A DNA stretch of 64,000 bases from Ardenticatenaceae bacterium (lineage in GTDB: Bacteria > Chloroflexota > Anaerolineae > Promineifilales > Promineifilaceae). The notes below the pieces were generated by a model. It made no database searches. It saw only the letters and a program-made list of their open reading frames with translations, and was not told where the DNA came from. Made by a program: the position numbers and the translations under genes. Positions 26,658 to 35,669 of the stretch are shown piece by piece (the first letter of the stretch is position 1; each line of letters begins with the position of its first letter). The DNA is taken from assembly GCA_020634235.1 (NCBI GenBank), contig JACKCB010000001.1, forward strand, positions 930,001-994,000, given 5' to 3'.

Positions 26658-29600
26658 CTATGGCTTGGCAATGAAGGGCAGGGTAATCAGGTAGCCCTCC
26701 ACGTTCAACGTCAACGGAATCGTCACTTCGGGGTTGTATGGCTCGTCGGCGTTGAGCAGCAGCGTGCCCATATAGGTGCCCGCTTCAGTCGGGGCGGTGA
26801 ACAGCAGCGTAATCTCAGCCGACTGCCCGGCCGGGATAATCGCCCCGGCCGGGTTCACATCCAGCCAGGAGATCACAATACCCGCCGCATTAGCCACCGC
26901 CGCATCCGCATTCACCAGCCCCCAGCCAAACGTATGGTTTGGATGCGAGGAGCCGGTGTCGCCACCGCAGCCATCCAGCGTGTACAGCGGCGTCGCCGTC
27001 TGCGACAACAGCCACATGGTATCCTCAATCTGGCCAACCAGCGCCGGCTGCGCCGACCAGATCAGGGCCACCGTGCCGGCCACGTGCGGCGAAGCCATAC
27101 TGGTGCCGCCAAGGTTGCCATAGGTGTCACCCGGCAGGCTAGAGCGTACCGCCACACCCGGCGCACTGACGTTGGGCTTCAGCATCCCCGTCACCGCTGC
27201 CGGACCACGGCTGGAGAAGCCAGCGATAGACAGGTTCTCAGCGATAGCCGCCGCGCCAAAGCTCAGGCCATAGTCACCTGGCGATCCGGTAGTGCTGCAA
27301 TTCGGCCCGTTATTCCCGGCCGAGAACTGCGGGAAGATGCCGGCCGCACGCCAGGCACCCACCACACCACCATACCAGAAGTCGCCACCGCCGCCGCCCC
27401 ACGAGTTATTCACCACGTTGGGCCGCTTGCTGGGATCAGGATTCATGCCGTCCAGATCGGTGGGGGCCAGGATCCAGTCGCCACAAGCCAGCAGCGCCTC
27501 GAAGGAGCAGCCATTGGCTTCACAGCCCTTGCAGGCGATCCATTCCGCACCCGGAGCCACGCCAATCCCTTCGGTGGCATTGGCCGGGTCGCCGGGGTCA
27601 GTGCTGCCAACCATGGTGCCCATGGTGTGCGTGCCGTGGCCGTCATTGTCGCACGGCTCCGTCTCGCCGGGGCAGCCGCTGGTAGGCATATACCAGTTGT
27701 AGTCGTGGTCGCCCACACCACCGCGATACTGCGCTTGCAGGGCAGGATGCGTCCACTCTACCCCAGAGTCTACGTTGGCCACCACCATGCCCTGGCCGGT
27801 GACGCCACCAGCCCACACGTCGTCCGCGTTCACGGCCATCACGCCCCAGGTCAGGGTTGTGGGGGACTGCGGGCTTGGCCCGGCCGGGGGCTTCACCAGC
27901 GCCACACTATCATTGGCCATCAGGTAAGCCACGTCCAGCCGCGCCGCAATCTGGTTCACCAGCTCGGCGCTGCCGCCGTAGACAAGCAGGCCATTGCTGG
28001 CCACAAAGGGCCGGTAGCTCAGGCCCGCCGCCGCTAGCTGGCCGCGCAGACCGGCCTGGGTGCGCTCGGCTGTCGCCGCCAGGCGGTCCCACACATACTG
28101 GCCGCGCGCGTTCCAATCACGGATAGCGTACGCGCCGCTCAGGTCCGCTTGCTCAGCCATCACCACAATGAAGTCGGCGCTGCCATTGGCCGCCAGGTCG
28201 CTCAGGATGCGCGGGTCTACGCGGTAGTTCGGCCCGGCCGGGGACGGCTGTTCCGGTGGCGGCTGCACGCCCTCATCGTAATTGCCAATAGACAGATACA
28301 GCGGCGAGGTCCCACTATTGGTGATGGTCAGGGTGTAGGCCATCTGCTCACCCGCGTTCAACGTCACATCATAACTGTTGGCCGACCATTCCATGATCGG
28401 CGCGTTCAGGGAGACGTCATGTTGGGTCAGGACGGCCGCGGCAATGGTGATCTGGTCGGCACCGGTTGGCCAACCATCCGGCAGCACCGACCATTGGTAA
28501 CCTTCAGCCGACACAGCCAGGTAGTAGTCCCCGGCCGGGACGTCCGTAATCAGGTACTCGCCGTTCTCATTGGCAAACCCCTCTCCATAGATCGAGCCAT
28601 CGGCCACATTCTCAATGTAGACATAGGCGTCCGGCAGCGCCAGGGAACTGTTTCCGTCATAGATGGTGCCCGCCACGCCCGTGGGGCAGAAGAACTCCAC
28701 CGTCGCCGTTGCACTGTCCATCAACGACGTATTCACCTGGCCCACCGCGTCAATGGTCACCACGTCCACGTCCAGACAGGTGGCATTCACCGGAATTTCC
28801 ACGTCGAAGGTGAAAGCAACCAGGTCGCCATCGGCCACCGCCACGCTGGCCGGGCCGCTAATGGGCCAGGTTTGCGTGCCGCTGTAGCTCAGGCTAAAGG
28901 TGTCGGCCGCGCCGCTGTTGTTGGCCGCGCCCATGTTCACCGTCACCGTGCCAAAGCCAGAGACAAACTGCTCCTGCGGCACCAGGGTGAAGTCACCCAG
29001 CGGCGTCACCTGGTAGTACTCCGGAATCGTCAATACCGTCGCGTCAGAAGCCTGCCGGCCACCCCACAGCCACATGCCGGGCGTACCGCCGGTGCCATCA
29101 CCGGTGGGCACAAAGGCCCCGGCATGGTTGCGCCGGGCCTCGTTCAGGTTCGGGAAGTCCATATCCCAGCTGTTGCTGGCCACATCGTAGAGCTGCACTT
29201 CATCAATTTCATCCGACCATTGCCCACAGCCGGCTATAATAATGGCCCCGGCCAGATCATAAGCCGAATCACTATCAAAGCCGAAGGCAGGTGTTTCATC
29301 ACAGGCGATGGGCATATCGGCCACGCCGGCATCGTCCCAGGCGGTCGGATTGCTGGTATCCAGCCGTTCGGCAATGTTTAGCGGCAGCAGGGCCGCGCCA
29401 TCAAAGTCATCCCCACCAATGGCATAAACATAGCCATCGACCGCCGTGGCCGCGATGTAGCTGCGCGCCTGGGTCAGGTTGGGGCCGACTGTGTACCGGC
29501 TCCCCGGCGCAGCGCTGATGTCAAAGAAGAAGGTCTGGTCGGTCACGACGGCCGCGTCGAAACCGCCAAAGATATAGACAATGTTGTCCACCGTCACCAC

Positions 29601-30107
29601 GCCACCGGGCGAGGTGCTGATAGGCAGTGGGTCCGTGGCGGTCAGGTCGATGGTGGTATTCGTCGCCGGCACATACCCCTGTACCGCGTTCGTCACCCCG
29701 CCAGCCGCCGGCCGGCCACCGAAGATCATCAGCACTTCGGTACCGGCATTGTCAACGCTGGCAATCTGATAATTGGAGATGGGCACGGGCATATCCACCC
29801 CCGTGTCTGTATAGGTGCCGGTCGCCGGGTCAAACTCCCATACACTGCCGTCAGTGTTGCCATCGGCCAGACGGCCACCCAACACGTACACCTTGCCCGT
29901 AGTTGCGGAATACTCGGCATCAAAACGGGTAAAAGCAAAGTCTGAGTTGGGGGCAATCTGCCACTGCCCGTAGACGTAGTCATCAGGGGCGGCCGGTGCC
30001 ACGGCCAGATCAGCCCGCACCGCCTGCAAGTCACCAGACAGCAGCAGGATGGTAAGCAGACCAAGGCCAGCCATTAGAAAAAGAAAAAACTGTGAGCGTC
30101 TTGACAT
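26658..30107 (-). CDS. Large secreted kelch-repeat/subtilisin-like protease
   Basis: 1149 residues from the ATG at 30107, which has GGAGGAAGAA directly upstream; the in-frame GTG at 30119 lies inside that ribosome site. A signal peptide ends around residue 35. Residues about 45-400 form a kelch-like propeller (KVYVLGGRLADG, IVYIFGGF, YVYAIGGDDFDG). About 500-580 is a carboxypeptidase-regulatory-like beta domain (GVAGTIYDGNSSLALPDAYV). A propeptide-like segment follows, then the S8 domain with VANVDSGVEW (Asp), DNDGHGTHTMGT (His) and GGTSMASPHVAGT (Ser). A C-terminal Ig-like domain ends the protein. All catalytic residues are intact. It is probably extracellular; no sorting motif is seen. Confidence 0.9.
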   Translation of the reverse strand: MSRRSQFFLFLMAGLGLLTILLLSGDLQAVRADLAVAPAAPDDYVYGQWQIAPNSDFAFTRFDAEYSATTGKVYVLGGRLADGNTDGSVWEFDPATGTYTDTGVDMPVPISNYQIASVDNAGTEVLMIFGGRPAAGGVTNAVQGYVPATNTTIDLTATDPLPISTSPGGVVTVDNIVYIFGGFDAAVVTDQTFFFDISAAPGSRYTVGPNLTQARSYIAATAVDGYVYAIGGDDFDGAALLPLNIAERLDTSNPTAWDDAGVADMPIACDETPAFGFDSDSAYDLAGAIIIAGCGQWSDEIDEVQLYDVASNSWDMDFPNLNEARRNHAGAFVPTGDGTGGTPGMWLWGGRQASDATVLTIPEYYQVTPLGDFTLVPQEQFVSGFGTVTVNMGAANNSGAADTFSLSYSGTQTWPISGPASVAVADGDLVAFTFDVEIPVNATCLDVDVVTIDAVGQVNTSLMDSATATVEFFCPTGVAGTIYDGNSSLALPDAYVYIENVADGSIYGEGFANENGEYLITDVPAGDYYLAVSAEGYQWSVLPDGWPTGADQITIAAAVLTQHDVSLNAPIMEWSANSYDVTLNAGEQMAYTLTITNSGTSPLYLSIGNYDEGVQPPPEQPSPAGPNYRVDPRILSDLAANGSADFIVVMAEQADLSGAYAIRDWNARGQYVWDRLAATAERTQAGLRGQLAAAGLSYRPFVASNGLLVYGGSAELVNQIAARLDVAYLMANDSVALVKPPAGPSPQSPTTLTWGVMAVNADDVWAGGVTGQGMVVANVDSGVEWTHPALQAQYRGGVGDHDYNWYMPTSGCPGETEPCDNDGHGTHTMGTMVGSTDPGDPANATEGIGVAPGAEWIACKGCEANGCSFEALLACGDWILAPTDLDGMNPDPSKRPNVVNNSWGGGGGDFWYGGVVGAWRAAGIFPQFSAGNNGPNCSTTGSPGDYGLSFGAAAIAENLSIAGFSSRGPAAVTGMLKPNVSAPGVAVRSSLPGDTYGNLGGTSMASPHVAGTVALIWSAQPALVGQIEDTMWLLSQTATPLYTLDGCGGDTGSSHPNHTFGWGLVNADAAVANAAGIVISWLDVNPAGAIIPAGQSAEITLLFTAPTEAGTYMGTLLLNADEPYNPEVTIPLTLNVEGYLITLPFIAKP

Positions 30108-30178
30108 TTCTTCCTCCACACGTTGCAGATAACAGTCAGATCAGCAGCTGCGTCACAGCCTGTTATCAATCCAGTGAA

Positions 30179-30214
30179 CCCTGTTCGGGCGAACAGGGCT
30201 GCTCGGGCGAGCAG
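30179..30214. repeat. Two adjacent perfect hairpins sharing a CGGGCG centre
   Basis: CCCTGTTCG-GG-CGAACAGGG (30179-30198) is directly followed by CTGCTCG-GG-CGAGCAG (30199-30214). Both are perfect inverted repeats of different arm sequence but the same CGGGCG apex. They lie in the 260-base gap between fabF and the S8/kelch gene, about 70 bases upstream of the latter's start. There is no T-run, so they are not classical terminators. Confidence 0.8.
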
Positions 30215-30367
30215 GGCCGTTACAGTGAACGGTCATCTTCAGTTGTCGACAACCTACAGAGAAAGGGGGCGCAATCTATAAGATTAGATTCTAGCCTGAA
30301 AGCGGGTGCTGCGTCAAGCCTTGCGCAAACTGGATGAGCGCGCTCTAACGCCACTCCCGGCCGGGGT

Positions 30368-31606
30368 TCACTCCGGCCCCTGCCCCAAAATAATCGTCGC
30401 ATTGTGGCCCCCCAGGCCAAAAGAGTTAGACATAGCCCGGTGGATGCGCCCCGGCCGGGGCACATTGGGCACATAATCCAGGTCACAGGCCGGGTCCGGC
30501 GTTTCGTAGTTAATGGTTGGCGGCAGCAGACCATGCCGCAGCGCCTGCACCACGATCACCGCTTCCAGCGCCCCGGCCGCGCCCAGCAAATGGCCATGCA
30601 GCGACTTGGTGGAACTAACCGGCACCGCATACGCCGCCGCGCCAAACACCAGCTTAATCGCCGCCGTCTCACCGCTGTCATTGAGCGGCGTACTGGTGCC
30701 ATGGGCATTGACATAATCAATGGCGTCCGGCGGCAGCCCCGCATCGGCCAGCGCCCGGCTCATCGACAGCGCCGCCCCCGAGCCATCGGCCATGGGCTGC
30801 GAAATGTGATAGGCGTCGGCGCTGCTGCCATAGCCCAAAAACTCGGCCAGAATGTGCGCCCCACGCGCCTGAGCATGGGCCAGCTCCTCCAGGATCAGCA
30901 CTGCGCCCCCTTCGCTCAGCACAAAGCCATCGCGGTCCCGGTCAAACGGGCGCGAAGCGGCCTGCGGCGCATCATTGCGCGCCGACAAGGCCCCCATCAC
31001 GCTGAAGGCAGCCAGCGGCAGCGGCAAAATACACGCCTCCGACGCCCCGGCCACCATCACGTCGCACAGGCCATGGCGGATCATGTGGGCGGCCTCGCCC
31101 AGGGCGTTATTGGACGTGGCGCAGGCGGTGGCCACCGACATATTGGGGCCGCGAAAGCCATGCTCAATGGCCACCACCGCCGCCGGCGTATCGGCCAGCA
31201 TCATGGGAATGTAAAAAGGATTGACCCGGCCGGGGCCCTTCTCGCCAAACGCCTGCACCGCCTCGATAGTGGCACCAATCGCCCCCAAGCCACTGCCAAG
31301 GATCACTCCCACCCGGTCACGGTCCAGCGGCCCATCCAGCGCGGCCGCGGCCAGCGCCTGGTTAGCCGCGGCCACGGCAAACTGCGTCACCCGATCCATC
31401 CGTCGCGCCTCTTTCCGGCCAAAGAGGGCCACCGGGTCAAAATCGCGCACCTCACCGGCAAAGCGGCTCTTTTGCTCGCGGGCATCGAACTGGGTGATGG
31501 GGCCAATGCCGCTGCGCCCGCTTAGCACCGCCTCCCAGGTGGAGGTCACATCGTTGCCCAACGGATTCAGCGTCCCCATGCCAGTAATGACCACGCGTCG
31601 TTTCAT
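30368..31606 (-). CDS. fabF: Beta-ketoacyl-ACP synthase II
   Basis: 412 residues from the ATG at 31606, with GGAGG five bases upstream. The thiolase-fold catalytic triad is intact: Cys in VATACATSNNALGEA, His in VNAHGTSTPLNDSGE and His in SSTKSLHGHLLGAAG. The start RRVVITGMGTLNPLGN and the end SNSFGLGGHNATII are typical of FabF. It extends acyl chains on acyl carrier protein. Here it is the last gene of a carotenoid operon, so it may supply acyl chains for lipid or carotenoid-ester synthesis rather than be the only housekeeping FabF. No acyl carrier protein gene is nearby. Confidence 0.93.
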   Translation of the reverse strand: MKRRVVITGMGTLNPLGNDVTSTWEAVLSGRSGIGPITQFDAREQKSRFAGEVRDFDPVALFGRKEARRMDRVTQFAVAAANQALAAAALDGPLDRDRVGVILGSGLGAIGATIEAVQAFGEKGPGRVNPFYIPMMLADTPAAVVAIEHGFRGPNMSVATACATSNNALGEAAHMIRHGLCDVMVAGASEACILPLPLAAFSVMGALSARNDAPQAASRPFDRDRDGFVLSEGGAVLILEELAHAQARGAHILAEFLGYGSSADAYHISQPMADGSGAALSMSRALADAGLPPDAIDYVNAHGTSTPLNDSGETAAIKLVFGAAAYAVPVSSTKSLHGHLLGAAGALEAVIVVQALRHGLLPPTINYETPDPACDLDYVPNVPRPGRIHRAMSNSFGLGGHNATIILGQGPE

Positions 31607-31656
31607 CAAAGCCTCCAGAATGGCAGGCGGCCGGGCCGCCGGGTTGGTTTCAGGGA

Positions 31657-32565
31657 TTATAACCCCGAACCCGGCCGGGAGATACCCGGCAGCGAGTCAT
31701 GCAGCGGGATCCGTTCTCCACCATCGGGCAGCAGCGCCGCCGCAAAGCGGCACACTGTGCTGGCCAGGGCCGGCCAACTGGGCAACGCCGGGTCCAGCAA
31801 GTCATGGTCGGCCGCAAATTCAGCGTATTGCAGCGGGCCGCCCAGCGCTTGCAGCAGCCGGCGCGTCAGCGCTGGCGTTACCGTCTCATCCAACGTGCCC
31901 TGGATAACCAGCGTGGGCACCTGCACCTGGGGCGCGATCGCCTTGGCCGCCCGACCGAGGTCCAGCAGTTGGTCAAACAACCCGGCCGGGATACGCAATT
32001 GGCGCAATGCCGCCTGCACCGCCGGGTCATCCACATCCACATCGGGCATCACCCCACCCACCGCCTGGCGAATGCGCGGGTCGGCAAAATCCGCCTTCTT
32101 AAAGGGCTGAAGCTGGCGGAAGATCGGCTTCAGGCCGTGCCAGAGGGCGCGCTGCCACCAGTTGCCCAACTGCCAGAAAGGGGCCACCAGCAGCAGGCCA
32201 TCAGGCGGACGGGTGTGGGCCACGTTCAGGGCCACCGCCGCGCCCATGGAGTAACCGACCAGCAGCACCGGACTATACGCCGCCTGCAGCGCGCGCAGGG
32301 CCGCATCGGCCGCGGCCACCCATTCCTGGTAACGTCGCTGGAACAGCGTGCCAATGTCCGCCCCAAAACCGGGCAGCAGCAGCCCCTGGACCGTCCACCC
32401 GGCCGGGTGCAGCACGTCGGCCAGCGGGCGCACCTCCTTGGGCGTGCCGGGAAAACCATGAATCAACAGCGCCGCCGGCCGGCCGCCGGGCAGCAAAAAC
32501 GGGCGATGTTCTTCGCCCGGATAGAGGTCAAGTTGGGTCAGGTCAAGGGTCATCATCTCATCCAT
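31657..32565 (-). CDS. Alpha/beta hydrolase (carboxylesterase/monoacylglycerol-lipase type)
   Basis: 302 residues if started at the ATG at 32565; ATGs at 32556 and 32553 are also possible and lie just after GGATGAG, at the stop of the preceding gene. The oxyanion motif LLIHGFPGTP, nucleophile elbow GYSMG, acid QGTLDETV and histidine AADHDLLD complete the triad. This matches Est30/monoglyceride-lipase-like esterases of the cytoplasm. In the carotenoid operon it might remove or transfer acyl groups, but nothing in the sequence fixes the substrate. The end is Pro/Gly-rich. Confidence 0.85.
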   Translation of the reverse strand: MDEMMTLDLTQLDLYPGEEHRPFLLPGGRPAALLIHGFPGTPKEVRPLADVLHPAGWTVQGLLLPGFGADIGTLFQRRYQEWVAAADAALRALQAAYSPVLLVGYSMGAAVALNVAHTRPPDGLLLVAPFWQLGNWWQRALWHGLKPIFRQLQPFKKADFADPRIRQAVGGVMPDVDVDDPAVQAALRQLRIPAGLFDQLLDLGRAAKAIAPQVQVPTLVIQGTLDETVTPALTRRLLQALGGPLQYAEFAADHDLLDPALPSWPALASTVCRFAAALLPDGGERIPLHDSLPGISRPGSGL

Positions 32566-33076
32566 TGGGTTCCGGGGGCAGCAGGCGGGGCATGTGCGCC
32601 AGCAGCGCCCCGGCCGGGTCAGGCCCCTGGTAACTGTGGGCCACCACCCCCGCCGCATCAATCATCACCAGGGCCAGCCGGCGGCTGCCGCCTGGCACAC
32701 GGTAGGCGGCAAACAGCTTGCCCCCCCAATCGGGCAGCAGCGCCAGGTAATCGGCCGGGTCCAACCCGGCCGGGATCTCCCGCGCCGCCTGCTGGTAAGC
32801 CACGCCCATCAGCCGCTCGGCCGTGCCGCGCAGCAGCCGCGGCACCTGGCGCAGGTCCACCACCGTCGCCGTGACCACCTGGCTCGTCGCCGGATACTCC
32901 CGCCGCAGCGCCCGGTGCACCTCGGCCACCGTGCCGGCCACCTCGTAGCCGGCAAAGATCAGGATCACCGGCCGGCCGGCATAATCGGCCAGCCGGAAGA
33001 CGCGGCCGGTCTGGATGGCGGTCACGGTAAAGCGGGGGGCGGGCGTGCCCGCGGGCAGGAAGGGGGTATCGCTCAT
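32558..33076 (-). CDS. Thioredoxin-fold (redoxin-like) protein without cysteines
   Basis: 172 residues. PAGTPAPRFTVTAIQTGRVFRLADYAGRPVILIF has the opening of a peroxiredoxin/TlpA-like protein, but where the peroxidatic or CxxC cysteine should be it reads FAGYEVAGT, and the whole protein contains no cysteine. It is therefore not a thiol enzyme. It overlaps the second CrtI-type gene by ATGA at its start and the hydrolase gene at its end. It may be a structural or binding subunit for neighbouring carotenoid enzymes. No signal peptide is visible. Confidence 0.65.
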   Translation of the reverse strand: MSDTPFLPAGTPAPRFTVTAIQTGRVFRLADYAGRPVILIFAGYEVAGTVAEVHRALRREYPATSQVVTATVVDLRQVPRLLRGTAERLMGVAYQQAAREIPAGLDPADYLALLPDWGGKLFAAYRVPGGSRRLALVMIDAAGVVAHSYQGPDPAGALLAHMPRLLPPEPNG

Positions 33077-34560
33077 CGGCTGGTCCCGGCCGGTAAGTCG
33101 GCCAGCAGCAGCCGCGCCGCCACCCGGCCGGAGAGGGCCACCATGGGCACGCCGCCGCCGGGATGGGTGGTGCCGCCGGCAAAATAGAGGCCGGCCACAT
33201 CTCTGGCCCGGTTATGCGGCCGCCGGAAGGCCGCCCAGCGGCTGTTAGATGAGGCACCATACAGCGCACCACGCCACGCGCCGCTGTCATGGGCCAGGTC
33301 GGCCGGGGTCAGGATGTGGCTGCTTTGCAGGTAGGGGCGCACGTCGTAGCCAAAATCGGCCAGCCGCCCCAGTACCCGCTCACGGTAGCCCTCGGCCTGC
33401 ACTGCCCAATCATAATGGTCGTTGAGCGGCGGCGCATTGACCAGCACAAACCAGTTCTCGCTCCCGGCCGGGGCGTGGTCAGGGTCCGTCTTGGCGGTGA
33501 TGGCCACGTAAATGGTAGGGTCATCCGGTGGCACTCCCTGGCGGAAGATAGCCTCGAATTCGGCCGGGTAGTTGCGCGAGAAGAAAATGTTGTGGTGGGC
33601 CAACTGTGGATGCTGCCGGGCCACGCCCAACAGCAGGATGAAGCCAGAGCAGGACGGCTCCTGCGGCGGGCGGGCGGGCAGGCCGGGCAGCAAGTGGCGG
33701 TAGGTGCTGGTCACGTCCAGGTTGCTAATCACGGCCTGGGCCGGCTGCTGCTGGCCATCGTCTAGTTCCACGCCCACAACCCGCCCCGGCCGGGTGAGAA
33801 TGCGGCGCACGCCCCGGCCGGTTTCAATCTGCACGCCCAGCTCGGCGGCCAGGCGGCGCAGCGCCACGGCAATCTGGTAGATGCCGCCCTGCGGATACCA
33901 GACCCCCTCGTTCAGCTCCACGTGGGCAATAACGTTCAGCGTGGCCGGGGCCAGGTAGGGGCTGGCCCCCACGTAGGTGGCAAAGCGCCCCAACAACTGC
34001 CGCAAATGGGGCGAGCGGACAAAGCGGGCGATGCTCTGGTCCATCGTGCGCAGCCCATCGACTTTTAGCCAGTCGGGCGGGGGCACGCGCAAAAAGCTGC
34101 GCCAGGTGGGCGGCTGGTCGTAGATGAAGACCGGCCCGGTAAGGCGATGGATTTCGGCGGCGTAAGCCAGGTAGGCGCGGTAGCCGGCCACTTCTTGCGG
34201 CGCGTTGTACCCGGCCGGGGTGGTGCGGGCGATCTCGGCGGCCATGGCTTGCGGGTCGCGGTGCGCGTCCAGCACCGTCCCATCGGGGTAAAAGTAGCGG
34301 GTGAGGGGTTCCACCGGCCGCAGGGTAAGATAGTCGTCCAGCACCCGGCCGGTGCTGGCAAACAGTTCATCCAGCACGTGGCGCATGGTAATCACCGACG
34401 GCCCCCGGTCCCAGGTGTAGCCATTGGCCACCAGCCGGCCCATCTTGCCCCCCACGGCCGGGTTCTTCTCGTAGATGATGACCGGCCGCCCGGCCGCGGC
34501 CAGGTGAATGGCCGCGCTCAGCCCGCCAATGCCGGCCCCAATAACCACGACCGGGTTCAT
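33073..34560 (-). CDS. CrtI-type carotenoid desaturase/oxidoreductase (CrtD-like candidate)
   Basis: 495 residues from the ATG at 34560, in an ATGA overlap with the glycosyltransferase gene. The FAD site VVIGAGIGGLSAAIHLAAAG and substrate-site signature DVAGLYFAGGTTHPGGGVPM are those of the phytoene-desaturase family. RFATYVGASPYLAPATLNVI and GVWYPQGGIYQIA recall hydroxyneurosporene 3,4-desaturases (CrtD) more than primary phytoene desaturases. Since a second, more CrtI-like gene heads the operon, this one is likely a later modifying enzyme (3',4'-desaturation or ketolation of the acyclic end). The exact reaction is inferred. Confidence 0.75.
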   Translation of the reverse strand: MNPVVVIGAGIGGLSAAIHLAAAGRPVIIYEKNPAVGGKMGRLVANGYTWDRGPSVITMRHVLDELFASTGRVLDDYLTLRPVEPLTRYFYPDGTVLDAHRDPQAMAAEIARTTPAGYNAPQEVAGYRAYLAYAAEIHRLTGPVFIYDQPPTWRSFLRVPPPDWLKVDGLRTMDQSIARFVRSPHLRQLLGRFATYVGASPYLAPATLNVIAHVELNEGVWYPQGGIYQIAVALRRLAAELGVQIETGRGVRRILTRPGRVVGVELDDGQQQPAQAVISNLDVTSTYRHLLPGLPARPPQEPSCSGFILLLGVARQHPQLAHHNIFFSRNYPAEFEAIFRQGVPPDDPTIYVAITAKTDPDHAPAGSENWFVLVNAPPLNDHYDWAVQAEGYRERVLGRLADFGYDVRPYLQSSHILTPADLAHDSGAWRGALYGASSNSRWAAFRRPHNRARDVAGLYFAGGTTHPGGGVPMVALSGRVAARLLLADLPAGTSR

Positions 34561-35669
34561 GTGGGCACCGCCCGCCCCTTCCACTGCCCCTGGCCACGCC
34601 AGCGCCACCAGACCGACTGCACAGCAATCCAGGTCATTAGCAGGACCGACAGAGGCATGAGCAAGGCATCGCCCACGCGCTGGCGGGTGTAGGCCGCCGT
34701 GAGGGCGCGGATGGCCAGCCCGGCCGCGCCCAGGGCCAGCGGCCACCAGCCGCCGCCGGCCAGCCACCAGACCCAGGGGAAGATGAATACCAGCCAGTGG
34801 AAGAGGGTGGAGAGAGCCAGAAAGGGCACGCTGCGGCCGTGGCCGGCCAGGATGTTCTTGGCGAAGCCGGCGCGCACGGCCGGCCAGTCGTGGTACATGC
34901 GGCAGCTTACCAGCCCGGCGCCGTCGGCCATGCGCAGCCGCAGCCCCTGGGCCTTGATACGCCGGGCCAGGACCACATCCTCCACCACCTGCTCGCGCAC
35001 CGCTTCATGGCCGCCCACGGCGGCGTAGGCGGCGCGGCGAAAGGCCAGGCATTGGCCATTGGCCGCGGCAAAGGCGGGCCAGGGGGTGTAATGCACCGGC
35101 AAGATGGGCAGGTAGCCCAGGATGGCCAGGGCCATGAGGGGCACCACCAGCCGTTCTCCCCAGGTCACGGTTTGCTGCGTGGGCCAGACGGTGAGCAGAT
35201 CGGCCTGGCTGCCGGCCATGAGGTGGGCGATGGCCGCCACGGCGGTTGGCGTGGTCTGCACGTCGGCATCCAGGAAGAGCAGGATGTCGCCCTGGGCGGC
35301 CTGGGCCAGTTGGTGGCAGGCCCAGTTTTTGCCCAGCCACCCGGCCGGGAGTAGCTGCCCGGTGAGGAGTTGGAAGCGCGGGTCACCGGCGGCGGCCTGC
35401 TGTGCCTGTTCGGCGGTGCCATCGCTGGAGCCGTCGTCCAGCAGCAGCAGCTCGATGTTGGCCCCCTGCTGCCCCCGCAGTTGGCGGATGGTTTGGGCAA
35501 TGACGCCGGCTTCGTTGCGGGCGGGGATGAGGATGGAGATGAGGGGGGTGGTGGGGGAAGTCCCGGCCGGGGTCAGGCGCAGCGAAAACAGCAGGTTCAT
35601 GAGCACCGTGAGGCCAATGACCAACAGCGCCAGCGACACAAACAGCCCCAGCCAGAAGAGCAGGCTCAT
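34557..35669 (-). CDS. GT2 glycosyltransferase, probable carotenoid glycosylase (CrtQ/CruC-like)
   Basis: 370 residues from the ATG at 35669, with an ATGA overlap with plsY. An N-terminal membrane helix is followed by the GT-A domain: SILIPARNEAGVI, DDGSSDGTAEQA, LFLDADVQT (DxD) and EQVVEDVVLARRIKAQG. Two or three membrane helices end the protein (FHWLVFIFPWVWWLAGGG and following). This is the layout of hydroxyneurosporene/diaponeurosporenoate glycosyltransferases at the inner membrane face. With CruF upstream, attachment of a sugar to the C-1' hydroxyl is the likely role. The sugar is unknown. Confidence 0.8.
   Translation of the reverse strand: MSLLFWLGLFVSLALLVIGLTVLMNLLFSLRLTPAGTSPTTPLISILIPARNEAGVIAQTIRQLRGQQGANIELLLLDDGSSDGTAEQAQQAAAGDPRFQLLTGQLLPAGWLGKNWACHQLAQAAQGDILLFLDADVQTTPTAVAAIAHLMAGSQADLLTVWPTQQTVTWGERLVVPLMALAILGYLPILPVHYTPWPAFAAANGQCLAFRRAAYAAVGGHEAVREQVVEDVVLARRIKAQGLRLRMADGAGLVSCRMYHDWPAVRAGFAKNILAGHGRSVPFLALSTLFHWLVFIFPWVWWLAGGGWWPLALGAAGLAIRALTAAYTRQRVGDALLMPLSVLLMTWIAVQSVWWRWRGQGQWKGRAVPT

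Noticed and set aside
30368..31606. Polyketide or type II fatty-acid gene cluster
   Set aside because: Only a single FabF is present, without acyl carrier protein, FabG or chain-length factor, at the end of a carotenoid operon.
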